Part shown: one piece after another, positions 44,803 through 53,413 of the stretch | How the letters are laid out: each line of letters begins with the position of its first letter | Position numbering within the stretch: position 1 is the stretch's first letter | Assembly: GCF_000619945.1 (NCBI RefSeq) | Contig: NZ_JHVC01000003.1 | Span: 124,001 to 188,000, forward strand | DNA from: Clostridium lundense DSM 17049 | GTDB lineage: Bacteria; Bacillota; Clostridia; Clostridiales; Clostridiaceae | DNA length: 64,000 nt | Direction of reading: 5' to 3' | The notes under the pieces: model-generated | Told to the model about the DNA's origin: nothing | What the model saw: the letters and a program-made list of their open reading frames with translations, nothing else | The model's database searches: none | Made by a program: the position numbers and the translations under genes

Positions 44803-45714
44803 ATGCCTAGATGTGCTAGGATTAAGTCCGAAAATGGAATATTCCACATAATGATTAAAAGTATTAGTGAAGTGCCTTTCTTCAAAAACAATAGTGATAA
44901 GGACATGTATATTAATTTTATGAAACACTATAAAAAAGTATATAATTTTAAGGTTTATGCTTATTGTTTTATGAGTAATCATGCTCATTTTATAATTGAT
45001 GCAAATGGTGCTGATATATCTAAATTTATGCATGGTATTAATTTTAGATTTGCTATTAATTTTAATAAAAAACATAATAGGAACGGCCATCTTTTCCAAA
45101 ATAGGTTTAAAAGTAAGGTTATTCATAATAATCGATATTTGATTAGAGCTTCTGCTTATATTCATAGAAATCCTATAGATATAAAAAAATACAAAAATTT
45201 CCCTGAACAATATAAGTACTCAAGCTTACCAGTATATTTAGGTCTAAAAAAGGATTATTTTAATCTAGTAGATGAAGATTTTATAATGCAATTAATAAAT
45301 ACCAATATTAAAAAAGCTAGAAAAAGATATATAAATATTGTATATAATGAAAGTAAAGACCTTGAAAAAGAAATTGAATTTGAAGATGAAAAAACCCACT
45401 ATAATAGTGAAAGAACTATTCTTGTAAGAAATTTCAATCCAGATGATATTCTTCATTTTATTTCTAAAAAACTTTCAATGCCTAAAATAAAATTACATAT
45501 AAAAAATTGCAAAACCTCAACAAAAGCTAGAGCCTTATCTGTTCTTTTGATGAGGTCGCTATGTGATTTTAATTGTAAAGATATTTGCAAAATTTTAGGA
45601 AACATAACTCAAAGCAGGGTATCTTCCTTATGTTCCTTAGGCGTTGATCTTATTGAAAATGAAGATAATTATAAAAATATAGTTTCTGACTTTATCTCTA
45701 CATATAGTGCTTAA
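44803..45714 (+). CDS. REP-associated-type tyrosine (Y1/HUH) transposase
   Basis: 303 residues. The Y1 domain is at about 1-130, with the HUH pair His60/His62 in SNHAHFII, the nucleophile Tyr119 in AYIHRNP and GHLFQNRFKSK before it. The C-terminal 70 residues (KARALSVLLMRSLCDFNCKD followed by ICKILGNITQSRVSSL) resemble the DnaA-like HTH found in many such proteins. AGAGGTGATC precedes the ATG. It is single copy here with no IS200-like ends or partner tnpB, but repeat cores flank it on both sides. This layout fits a domesticated RAYT rather than an insertion sequence. Confidence 0.88.
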   Translation: MPRCARIKSENGIFHIMIKSISEVPFFKNNSDKDMYINFMKHYKKVYNFKVYAYCFMSNHAHFIIDANGADISKFMHGINFRFAINFNKKHNRNGHLFQNRFKSKVIHNNRYLIRASAYIHRNPIDIKKYKNFPEQYKYSSLPVYLGLKKDYFNLVDEDFIMQLINTNIKKARKRYINIVYNESKDLEKEIEFEDEKTHYNSERTILVRNFNPDDILHFISKKLSMPKIKLHIKNCKTSTKARALSVLLMRSLCDFNCKDICKILGNITQSRVSSLCSLGVDLIENEDNYKNIVSDFISTYSA

Positions 45715-45908
45715 ATAATAGTAATCCTATTGAAACCTTTATTATTTCTTACCTTAGTACTACCACATCATTTTTAAATTTAATCTAAAATAAAATTTTA
45801 GTATTTTTTTATTACTCTATTTTAAATATATTTTGGACATGCTATAACACTTTTCTTATTTATTTCTAATATTGAATTTGCTTTTAAAGGCACACTTAAC
45901 TAAATAAA

Positions 45909-45982
45909 CTTAACTGTCCCCATTAATTAACTTAGCTTATAATTAACTTAGCTTATATAAATAACTATTAACCGTCCCCTAT
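45909..45982. repeat. REP-like cores and 16-bp tandem duplication after the transposase
   Basis: Reverse cores at 45909 (TTAACTGTCCCC) and 45966 (TATTAACCGTCCCC). Between them AATTAACTTAGCTTAT is present twice, end to end (45925-45940, 45941-45956). Confidence 0.85.
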
Positions 45983-45985
45983 TTC

Positions 45986-47743
45986 CTATATTTTTCTTAA
46001 GATATCATTTATATCTTCACTTACCCTTAATCGTTCATCATATATCCACTGCTCATCAAATTCTAACTTAAAAGATTTTGAAAAAGAATAATACAAATTT
46101 ATCTTTTGATAGTAAATCTCTAATTCATATAGTTCTTTAAACTTATATATAGGTTTTGAAATAGACTCTCTTTTAGCTATAAAAAATTCGTCCATATATT
46201 TTAGAAATTCATTCATCATAATAGGATTAGTCACATCAAATGGTATTTTTAAAAGTTGCCATTGTATCCTCTCTTCTAATTTATAGGATTTTATACTATC
46301 AAGAACTATTAAATATTCTCCTATATCCATCTTTCTATAGAAAGGATTTCTCTCTTCTCTTGTGCTCCATAAGGCCAACTTTTCTCTAAGGGGTAGATTT
46401 TTCACCCTAAGTATTGCTTCACTAGGCCCTAATACTCCCTCTTCTATAATTTCATCCTCTGTATCTATCATTTCTTCTATAAAGTTTTGAGTATTCCCTG
46501 CAGATGCTACATATCCTACTTCATAAATGCCTTTTCTTCCAGCTCTTCCTCCAATTTGCTTAACCTCTTGAGATTTTAGATACCTTACTTCATCTCCATC
46601 AAACTTTTTAATATCCATAAATATTATTCTTCTTATTGGGAGATTTACTCCCATGCCTATAGCATCTGTAGTTATTAGTATACTTGTTTCCTTATTTATA
46701 AACTGCTCATACTGCTTTCTTCTTACCTCTGGAGGCAAATCTCCGTATATTAAACTAGCTTTTATACCTAATTCAGCGTAATGATAAGCTAACTGCAATA
46801 CTCTTTTTTTAGAGAAAACTACAAGAGCGTCCCCCTCTTCTATGTTTCTATGTGAAAACGGTTCATACTCTATTTCAAGAGGTATATCCCTCTTGTATTC
46901 TCTGAAAGTATACTCATCATAACAATCTTCTATTATGTTAATAAGTAATTCTTTGGCGTTTAATGCGCCACAGATATGTATTTCCTTACATTTTAGTCCT
47001 AAAACTGCTCTTGTCCAAGCTGCTCCTCTTTGATCATCATTTATCATTTGAATCTCATCTATTATAGCCACGTCATATTCCTCTGTTATATCCAACTTTT
47101 CAATTGTACAAGAAATGTGAGTTGCATTTTCTACTAATATCTCCTCTTCCCCTGTTACAAGATTACACTTTATTCCTTCTCTATTTAGCTTTTCATAATT
47201 TTCTAAAGCCAGTATTCTAAGCGGGGACAGGTATATACCTTTTCTTGCTTCTTTTAATCTTTCCATAGCATTATAAGTCTTACCTGTATTGGTTTCTCCT
47301 AAATGAAGATAAAAATTTCTTTTAATCTTTCTTGTATCCTCATATTCATCCTTAGGGTTAGATGGGAAAACATCTTCAAATTCCTTATATATTAGCTTTG
47401 GAATATGACTAGTTATAAGTACGCTCATAATACCTGACTTTAAATAGGCCTGATAATTATTATCCACTATTTCATCAAAATCATAGTCTGTATTATTTTT
47501 TCTATTATATGCCTCCATAAGTCTTTTAGATATAGATTCTAAAAGTTCTAAATATCTTCCATAAACCGTTTTATAATCTCTAAGATTTTCTTTTTCAAAT
47601 TCCCTTAAAGCCTTAAGCTTTTTTCTCACTGCTGCTTCATGCTCCCATAGGGCACTAGGCTTAGTATGTCTTACTATATCTTCTATCTGTGAAATTTCGT
47701 TCTTTATCTTTCTAAAATTTCTTTCTGCTGTTCTACTTTTCAT
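45986..47743 (-). CDS. Suv3-like DExH RNA helicase
   Basis: 585 residues. Walker A is GETNTGKT (149-156). Motif II is DEIQ (229-232) in IIDEIQMINDDQRG, followed by AWTRAVLGL and HICGA; later come VVFSKK, TTDAIGMGVNLP and motif VI QIGGRAGRKG. These match mitochondrial Suv3-type degradosome helicases, including the C-terminal SUV3-specific features (LWSTREERNPFY and a following helical tail). The N-terminal 135 residues are helical and of unknown role. Likely processive RNA or RNA-DNA unwinding in RNA decay. TAGGAGG precedes the ATG. Confidence 0.87.
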   Translation of the reverse strand: MKSRTAERNFRKIKNEISQIEDIVRHTKPSALWEHEAAVRKKLKALREFEKENLRDYKTVYGRYLELLESISKRLMEAYNRKNNTDYDFDEIVDNNYQAYLKSGIMSVLITSHIPKLIYKEFEDVFPSNPKDEYEDTRKIKRNFYLHLGETNTGKTYNAMERLKEARKGIYLSPLRILALENYEKLNREGIKCNLVTGEEEILVENATHISCTIEKLDITEEYDVAIIDEIQMINDDQRGAAWTRAVLGLKCKEIHICGALNAKELLINIIEDCYDEYTFREYKRDIPLEIEYEPFSHRNIEEGDALVVFSKKRVLQLAYHYAELGIKASLIYGDLPPEVRRKQYEQFINKETSILITTDAIGMGVNLPIRRIIFMDIKKFDGDEVRYLKSQEVKQIGGRAGRKGIYEVGYVASAGNTQNFIEEMIDTEDEIIEEGVLGPSEAILRVKNLPLREKLALWSTREERNPFYRKMDIGEYLIVLDSIKSYKLEERIQWQLLKIPFDVTNPIMMNEFLKYMDEFFIAKRESISKPIYKFKELYELEIYYQKINLYYSFSKSFKLEFDEQWIYDERLRVSEDINDILRKI

Positions 47744-47910
47744 AATCGTTCCTCCTAAAGTAGGATTTATTTAATTATACCTCTATTATAATATTATTAG
47801 CAAAACTTCACTTTTAATTATATAAAAATAATTGTTTAAATGCCTCTTATTGCACTAATAACATTTACCCCTTATCCTATTTACATGTTCCCTACACATA
47901 CAAAAACAAT

Positions 47911-47960
47911 TGCTTACCCGTCCCCTATTATCCCATATTATATTGTTTACCTGTCCCTCA
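47911..47960. repeat. REP-like reverse cores, diverged
   Basis: TTACCCGTCCCCTATTA (47914) and TTTACCTGTCCCTCA (47945). These are the last copies seen in an intergenic gap; none was found from here to the end of the window. Confidence 0.65.
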
Positions 47961-47971
47961 TAAAATAAGAC

Positions 47972-48012
47972 AAAATGGAAAGGAATTGCGCAACACAATT
48001 CCTTTCCATTTT
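47972..48012 (-). terminator. Intrinsic terminator of the exporter operon
   Basis: Perfect 17-bp arms, AAAATGGAAAGGAATTG and its complement, with a 7-base loop. It lies just past the stop of the last exporter gene. Confidence 0.85.
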
Positions 48013-48018
48013 AGTAAT

Positions 48019-48738
48019 CTAATGATTATTTTTCTTCTTTTGAATACTAGATACAAACATCATTGCAATACCGAGCAGTCCATAAATAAATTTGCCAATT
48101 AGTACATTTGTAGGTACAAAAAAAGCTGGTTCCACTGTGCCAAGTGATACTGGATAGTTTGTAAAGAAATTCCCTCCAAACAGATCAAATGCATATGGTA
48201 TAGGAACATAACTAATCAATAAAATAGCCACCATCAATACAAAAATTATTGATTGATGGTATTGCCCTCCAATCATTCCCGCTCCAAATACAAACAGCAT
48301 AGCTGGCAATAGTGTTATAACTATAGGTAATACAAAACTTGTAAAATTGGTAAAGTGAAAATTTGCTTTATAAAACCACAAACTATACACAATAGGAACA
48401 ACAGAAATCAAAGCAAAAGCTATCATAATTATTCCATAGCGTAACATCTGAAAGCAGAATGGATCAATAGGTGTTGCCTTAGTTAAAGCCTGTACACTCT
48501 TCTCCTGTTTTGAGTAAAGAAAAGATATAAAAAAAAGTAATGCAACAAGCAAAATTGGTAACACTTTGGAAAGGTACACTCCATAGCTCCAACCTGAGAA
48601 TGGAGCAGTATTTGCAACACCAAGTATAATATCTCCACACATGACTTGGCGACTATACAAAGCTGAAATAATCAAAAGACCTAGAAAAAATTTATTTATG
48701 AGAAGCCTTTTAAGTTCATATTTAAGCAATCTACTCAA
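48019..48738 (-). CDS. ABC exporter permease, small subunit
   Basis: 239 residues with six membrane helices; begins MSRLLKYELKRLLINKFFLG, a typical ABC-2 start. It starts at a TTG behind GAGGAGG within the end of the large permease gene, overlapping it by 8 bases. It is the third gene of the ATPase / permease-peptidase / permease operon. Confidence 0.82.
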   Translation of the reverse strand: MSRLLKYELKRLLINKFFLGLLIISALYSRQVMCGDIILGVANTAPFSGWSYGVYLSKVLPILLVALLFFISFLYSKQEKSVQALTKATPIDPFCFQMLRYGIIMIAFALISVVPIVYSLWFYKANFHFTNFTSFVLPIVITLLPAMLFVFGAGMIGGQYHQSIIFVLMVAILLISYVPIPYAFDLFGGNFFTNYPVSLGTVEPAFFVPTNVLIGKFIYGLLGIAMMFVSSIQKKKNNH

Positions 48739-50917
48739 TATTTAACTCCTCCTCTCTCAGTCCACAAGCATCTAAGAAATTTTGCCATGTAATAACTTTT
48801 GTTTTTGGTATATCTTCATATAATTTAGCTAGAATTTTATCCATATTAGCTTCACCGCCAACCAATTCAGCAGCTTTGAAAATCTTAAGAGGTATTTCTT
48901 GGTATTTATCTGTACTGTCATTGATTCCCTTGATGTGTGCAACATATTTGTTCGGCAGAATATCTAGATATTCTGGATGTCTATTATAAAAATTACTATT
49001 TTTATTTTTTACTCCTTCTTTCCATTTATCCACATAATTCTTTTTAGCATATTCTTCACCATATTTTTCTTTTGCTATTCTATAAGTGGTATAAACAGTA
49101 AGACCTTCGCTGGTCCAAGCTTTATTTGTTTTATCCTGAATATACTTCCAACTCATCCATTGATGAGCAATTTCATGAGCCAATACTTCAGCATTAGATG
49201 CTCCATTTAGCTTATTATTTAGGTTACTATCACTAAAAACTGTTTCTTCCATAATACTAAAATTTGTATATGCTCTTCCTCCGAAATAAAATACTGTTCC
49301 TTGTAATATTTTCAGCGGGAAATTTCCAGACACATTATACAACTTGCCATACTTAGTATTACAATAATCAATAGTATCCTTAATCATTTTTTCAGAGCTC
49401 ATATCTTTCATAGCATCCTCATATTTACGATTATAGTAAAATTCTATTTGTACCCCTCTGCTATCCAACTTTTTCATAACATAGTCACCTGCTATTAAAT
49501 TAAAGGAATTTCCAACATTATGTCCAAGCCAAGTTTTATTATTTCCATCTTTAGAAATGAGTTTTACCGTGTCCCCTATAACAATTGGTACAAGGTGAGC
49601 TGGCATAGTAAATCTTCCTGTAATTTTAGTGCCATCTTTACTATCTTCTACTTTAAGAATTGGAGAAAGTTCCCTATTACTTAGATCAATATATTTATCA
49701 CTAATATTAGTTGAGAATAAAATATCACTAAACATTTTATGAATTTTTGGCACACCACTATATTTTACAGTAAGCTTAATTTTCTCATCATTAGGTACAG
49801 TAAATTCAATATTGCTTTTATTATTTAAATTTTTAAATACAACTTCTTTTCCATTTGCTATAATATTATGAACAGTATATCCCGAGTTTATAATAAGTGT
49901 ACATTTCTGTATATCACCACTAACATTTTGAAGTGAATAGATTGCCTTTCCTAAAAGACTCCCTTTGTTAGTGTCAAAGGATATTTCCAAATCTGTGTTT
50001 AACAGCTTAAGCTGTTTATTGTTAGGAATTTCACCTATTTTCATTTTAACTGGAAGTGGAGTTTGATCAATATAAGGTTGATTTATATAAGCATAGCACC
50101 CAATACCAATTAATATTATAGCTAGTATAGGGATATACACTTTCCTAAAATTATATGAAATAGAACCAAAGAACCCTTTACCATAGCGACGAACACATAA
50201 CAATGTAATTGTCCACAATCCACCAAGAATTAGAAACCAAAATATTCTATTGTGCTTCATCAAGCGAAATACCATATCATTACTAAAATCATCTGAAAGC
50301 GATGGAATAGGTGGGTTGAGCCAACGTAGAATATTGTTGTAAGAAATAAATGGACTAAGACTAAATAAGCTAAAGATGATAAATGCTATCATACTAAGAT
50401 CTACACGAAAGAAAATCTGATAGAATGCAGAAGCTGCTAAAATTGCTAACAACACAGAAGGTAGCATAAATAAAAAGAAACTATTCAAATAAATGTATAC
50501 ATCAAACGTATTTCCAATTTTCATAGCTGTATATGAAAAATATAACACTGCCGTAAGAATAACACTAACAATTGCTGCTATTCCTATGGAAATTAATTTC
50601 ACTACATTTAATACCATTGGTGACACAATACTATCTGTTAATGCTACAGTTTGGTATTTACGCACACGATCAAATTCTAACAAGGTTAACAGTGCAAATA
50701 AAACAGCCCCTCCCAGTGCCCCAGCAATACACGGATTTGCAATTAGATTCCCAGACACTGTTTCAGCAAACATATTTTCATTCAATTTCTCAAGTATAGT
50801 TTGGTTTAACTTATATCCAGCCATTGGGCAAATCATAGTCAATATACTGATTATATAAACAGTTTTTGAGTGAAAAACACGATTCAATTCTACTCTCAAA
50901 TAGGAAAAGAAATTCAT
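48731..50917 (-). CDS. ABC-2 permease fused to an M1-family metallopeptidase domain
   Basis: 728 residues. About six membrane helices fill residues 1-250 and another near 255-272. The remaining 450 residues form an extracytoplasmic gluzincin: HEIAHQW (about 578-584) followed 18 residues later by the Glu of WTSEGLTVY, with the N-terminal beta sandwich of M1 peptidases before it. GGxYxNFS-like FGGRAYTNFS stands where M1 enzymes have the GxMEN-like exopeptidase loop. So it is a transporter with a built-in surface peptidase. It overlaps the ATPase gene by four bases (ATGA). Confidence 0.88.
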   Translation of the reverse strand: MNFFSYLRVELNRVFHSKTVYIISILTMICPMAGYKLNQTILEKLNENMFAETVSGNLIANPCIAGALGGAVLFALLTLLEFDRVRKYQTVALTDSIVSPMVLNVVKLISIGIAAIVSVILTAVLYFSYTAMKIGNTFDVYIYLNSFFLFMLPSVLLAILAASAFYQIFFRVDLSMIAFIIFSLFSLSPFISYNNILRWLNPPIPSLSDDFSNDMVFRLMKHNRIFWFLILGGLWTITLLCVRRYGKGFFGSISYNFRKVYIPILAIILIGIGCYAYINQPYIDQTPLPVKMKIGEIPNNKQLKLLNTDLEISFDTNKGSLLGKAIYSLQNVSGDIQKCTLIINSGYTVHNIIANGKEVVFKNLNNKSNIEFTVPNDEKIKLTVKYSGVPKIHKMFSDILFSTNISDKYIDLSNRELSPILKVEDSKDGTKITGRFTMPAHLVPIVIGDTVKLISKDGNNKTWLGHNVGNSFNLIAGDYVMKKLDSRGVQIEFYYNRKYEDAMKDMSSEKMIKDTIDYCNTKYGKLYNVSGNFPLKILQGTVFYFGGRAYTNFSIMEETVFSDSNLNNKLNGASNAEVLAHEIAHQWMSWKYIQDKTNKAWTSEGLTVYTTYRIAKEKYGEEYAKKNYVDKWKEGVKNKNSNFYNRHPEYLDILPNKYVAHIKGINDSTDKYQEIPLKIFKAAELVGGEANMDKILAKLYEDIPKTKVITWQNFLDACGLREEELNIE

Positions 50918-51783
50918 GGTTCAATCACCTCATCACCCATAATCAAATACATATAAGCGTCCTCAAGTGTAGGCTCCACAGCTTGTGCAAAAGCTGGAAG
51001 ATTTTCTGCTACAATACGACAATAAATACCTCTTGCTGTATTAACTCTAGCTGTTATCTGATATTTTTGTTCAGCTCTTTCCCATAAGCTTTCTTCAAAC
51101 ACTCCAACATGGTTGTGCGCCAAATCAATTAATTTCTCTGGGGTACCATTAAATAAAATTTCTCCATGATTAATAACAATCAATCGATCACATACTGATT
51201 GCACATCCTCAATTATATGTGTTGATAATAAAACAATCTTACGCTGTGCAGCCTGAGAAAATAAATTACGGAAATTAATACGTTCCTCTGGATCAAGTCC
51301 AACAGTAGGCTCGTCAAAAATCAGTAGTTCTGGATTTCCCATAAGCGCTTGAGCAATACCTACACGCTGTCTCTGCCCCCCAGATAAAGTTGATATACGA
51401 GCTTTTCTTTTATGAAAGAGATTAGTCTTTTTTAAAACCTCATCGATAACATTATCCCTATCTTTTATTCCTTTCAGTGCTGCCATATAATCAAGAAACT
51501 GCCACACATTAAGTTCATCATAAAGCCCAAAGGATTGTGGCAAATATCCTAGTCTAGCTTTTAGCTTTTTTTCATTTTTCAATAAAGGCTCACCATCTAT
51601 AAAAATTTGTCCGCTAGTTGGCAATAATTCCGCTACCAATAGCTTCATAAACGTTGATTTTCCAGCTCCATTAGGACCCAAAAGCCCAATTAGACTAGGG
51701 CTTTCCATTTCCAGAGAAATATCATGTAATGCTTTTTTCCCTTTTGGGTATATCATGTTTAAATTTTGAACTGAAATCTTCAT
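50914..51783 (-). CDS. ABC exporter ATP-binding protein
   Basis: 289 residues. Walker A GPNGAGKST (about 35-43), signature LSGGQRQRV, Walker B LLIFDEPT and switch His in LLSTHIIEDV. First gene of the operon with the permease-peptidase fusion. AAAGGAT precedes the ATG. Confidence 0.93.
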   Translation of the reverse strand: MKISVQNLNMIYPKGKKALHDISLEMESPSLIGLLGPNGAGKSTFMKLLVAELLPTSGQIFIDGEPLLKNEKKLKARLGYLPQSFGLYDELNVWQFLDYMAALKGIKDRDNVIDEVLKKTNLFHKRKARISTLSGGQRQRVGIAQALMGNPELLIFDEPTVGLDPEERINFRNLFSQAAQRKIVLLSTHIIEDVQSVCDRLIVINHGEILFNGTPEKLIDLAHNHVGVFEESLWERAEQKYQITARVNTARGIYCRIVAENLPAFAQAVEPTLEDAYMYLIMGDEVIEP

Positions 51784-51928
51784 AATGTTATTATCCTTTC
51801 TTTTGAATTTATATAAAATTTTTACATAAATTTCGAAATTTATTATCCATAAGGAGTTACAAAGTCTCTTATTAATGCTAAAATTATTACTCTATACAAC
51901 TATAACAATACTCTCATGTATATTTTTT

Positions 51929-53221
51929 CTAGATATCCTTATTAGAAATCTCAGATTGATTTTTAATATATTTCTGAGTAAAAGTTTTTTTATTCATTAA
52001 AACTCCTATAAAATTATAGAAGCAATATATCATTATAAATATTTCTGGAAAAGCATATCTTCCCTGTCCTTCTGTTATAAAATATACAACTGTAAACATA
52101 TAAAATAATATTACATTATATAGTGTATATTTATTTAAGAGATGTGTTTTTCTTTTAAATATATACCCTAAGGTTACCACACTATAAATTAATATATATA
52201 TTATAGCTGGGAAAAAAATTGTGTTTCTAATATTATTAGTAATAGAAAATATAATAGGTTTAGTAGAATCGCTTATCTGACTTCCGTAGGTGCTGTAACA
52301 TACATCATCACCCCAAAAATATACATTAACTAATCTTTTAAAGCCTAATTCTATAAACTCAATTGGATGAGATTTTATCCATGTTTTAGCCGCAGCACTT
52401 AACATCTTATTTTTTTGTGTCATATTAGCTGATTTATATTCTTCTGTTTTTACAATAGAATTCTCTACTTCATCTGCTGGCATCCATCTTCCCATTTTAT
52501 TTTGAGAATTATTATTTATATATAAAACAATTCCTCCATTATTTGATACATAAGTAAGCTCCCCTACTAGCTTTGTATTTCTATATATCCATGGTGATAT
52601 AGTAATGGCACAAACTACTAGAACTATTAGCGAATTTTTTATAGATCTTATAATTTTTTTCTCTATTAATAATTCTAATAAAAATATAGCAAAGAAATAT
52701 AAAATAAAAAAAGGCTTTACCATTGTATTTAATCCTACAAGTACCCCTAAATATACATACTTGTATCTAATATCACTGAAGTATATAAAAGTACTAAAAA
52801 TAAGTATATTAGTAAATAATATCTCTGTGCCAACTATACTATTATAAAATATGTTATTAGGCATAAGAACAAACATGGTAAATATTATTTTTCTATCTCT
52901 TTCTTTTAATTTCACTCTTTTTATAGCTCCATAAAATAGCAAATAGGTTCCAAAGGTTAGAAATAAATTAAGTATTTTAGCTTTAAGTAACCCAGCTCCA
53001 AATATCTTAAATACTCCACCTAAAAGTATGCAATATCCTACAGATGTATATGTATCTCCCCAAGGAAGACCATTTGCTATGTCTACTGCCAATCTATAAT
53101 AATAATCAAAATCCGAAAATGGTTGTGTGTCAACAATCAATACCCATAATACGGATAATATCATTCCTAACCCTATTATAATTTTATAATAGATGTTATT
53201 ATTTAAAATAAATTTCTTCAT
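51929..53221 (-). CDS. GT-C-type polytopic glycosyltransferase-like protein
   Basis: 430 residues with about eleven membrane helices. The first outer loop has SDFDYYYRLAVDI, with the acidic pair expected in PMT/ArnT-type GT-C enzymes, and a long loop near 225-310 before the last helices. This family moves sugars from lipid carriers to proteins or lipids outside the membrane. The ATG at 53221 is better spaced from AAAGGA than the TTG at 53227. It is alone; donor and acceptor are unknown. Confidence 0.75.
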   Translation of the reverse strand: MKKFILNNNIYYKIIIGLGMILSVLWVLIVDTQPFSDFDYYYRLAVDIANGLPWGDTYTSVGYCILLGGVFKIFGAGLLKAKILNLFLTFGTYLLFYGAIKRVKLKERDRKIIFTMFVLMPNNIFYNSIVGTEILFTNILIFSTFIYFSDIRYKYVYLGVLVGLNTMVKPFFILYFFAIFLLELLIEKKIIRSIKNSLIVLVVCAITISPWIYRNTKLVGELTYVSNNGGIVLYINNNSQNKMGRWMPADEVENSIVKTEEYKSANMTQKNKMLSAAAKTWIKSHPIEFIELGFKRLVNVYFWGDDVCYSTYGSQISDSTKPIIFSITNNIRNTIFFPAIIYILIYSVVTLGYIFKRKTHLLNKYTLYNVILFYMFTVVYFITEGQGRYAFPEIFIMIYCFYNFIGVLMNKKTFTQKYIKNQSEISNKDI

Positions 53222-53255
53222 ATACAACTAGTCCTTTCTTCTATTGTTACTCTTA

Positions 53256-53413
53256 GGCATATGAACATAAATAACAAGTCAAAGATGCGACGGATATTTT
53301 GTGAAATACAATGACTTGGGTTCTGCTAATAGTTATTCTATTAGTAGGTTCCAAGGAAGAAGTAGTTCACAAAAAAGACTAGCATACTGACTAGTTATTT
53401 ATTTGAATGTGCC
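53256..53413. mobile_element. 158-bp MITE-like palindromic element, copy 2
   Basis: Ends GGCATATG and AATGTGCC, flanked by TTA on both sides (putative 3-bp duplication). It is the same length as copy 1 and aligns without gaps. Inner arms TTTTGTGAA and TTCACAAAA pair perfectly, and CTAATAG with CTATTAG around the centre; the sequences differ from copy 1 but the pairing is kept. The right-hand TTA is the stop codon of the BceB-like gene. Confidence 0.8.

Noticed and set aside
44653..45210. 185-codon minus-strand frame
   Set aside because: It lies opposite the transposase, which has clear catalytic motifs; the antisense frame has none.
3238..47960. CRISPR array as explanation for the regularly seen short repeats
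   Set aside because: Copies are dispersed, in both directions, irregularly spaced and without spacers of constant length; no cas genes are present.
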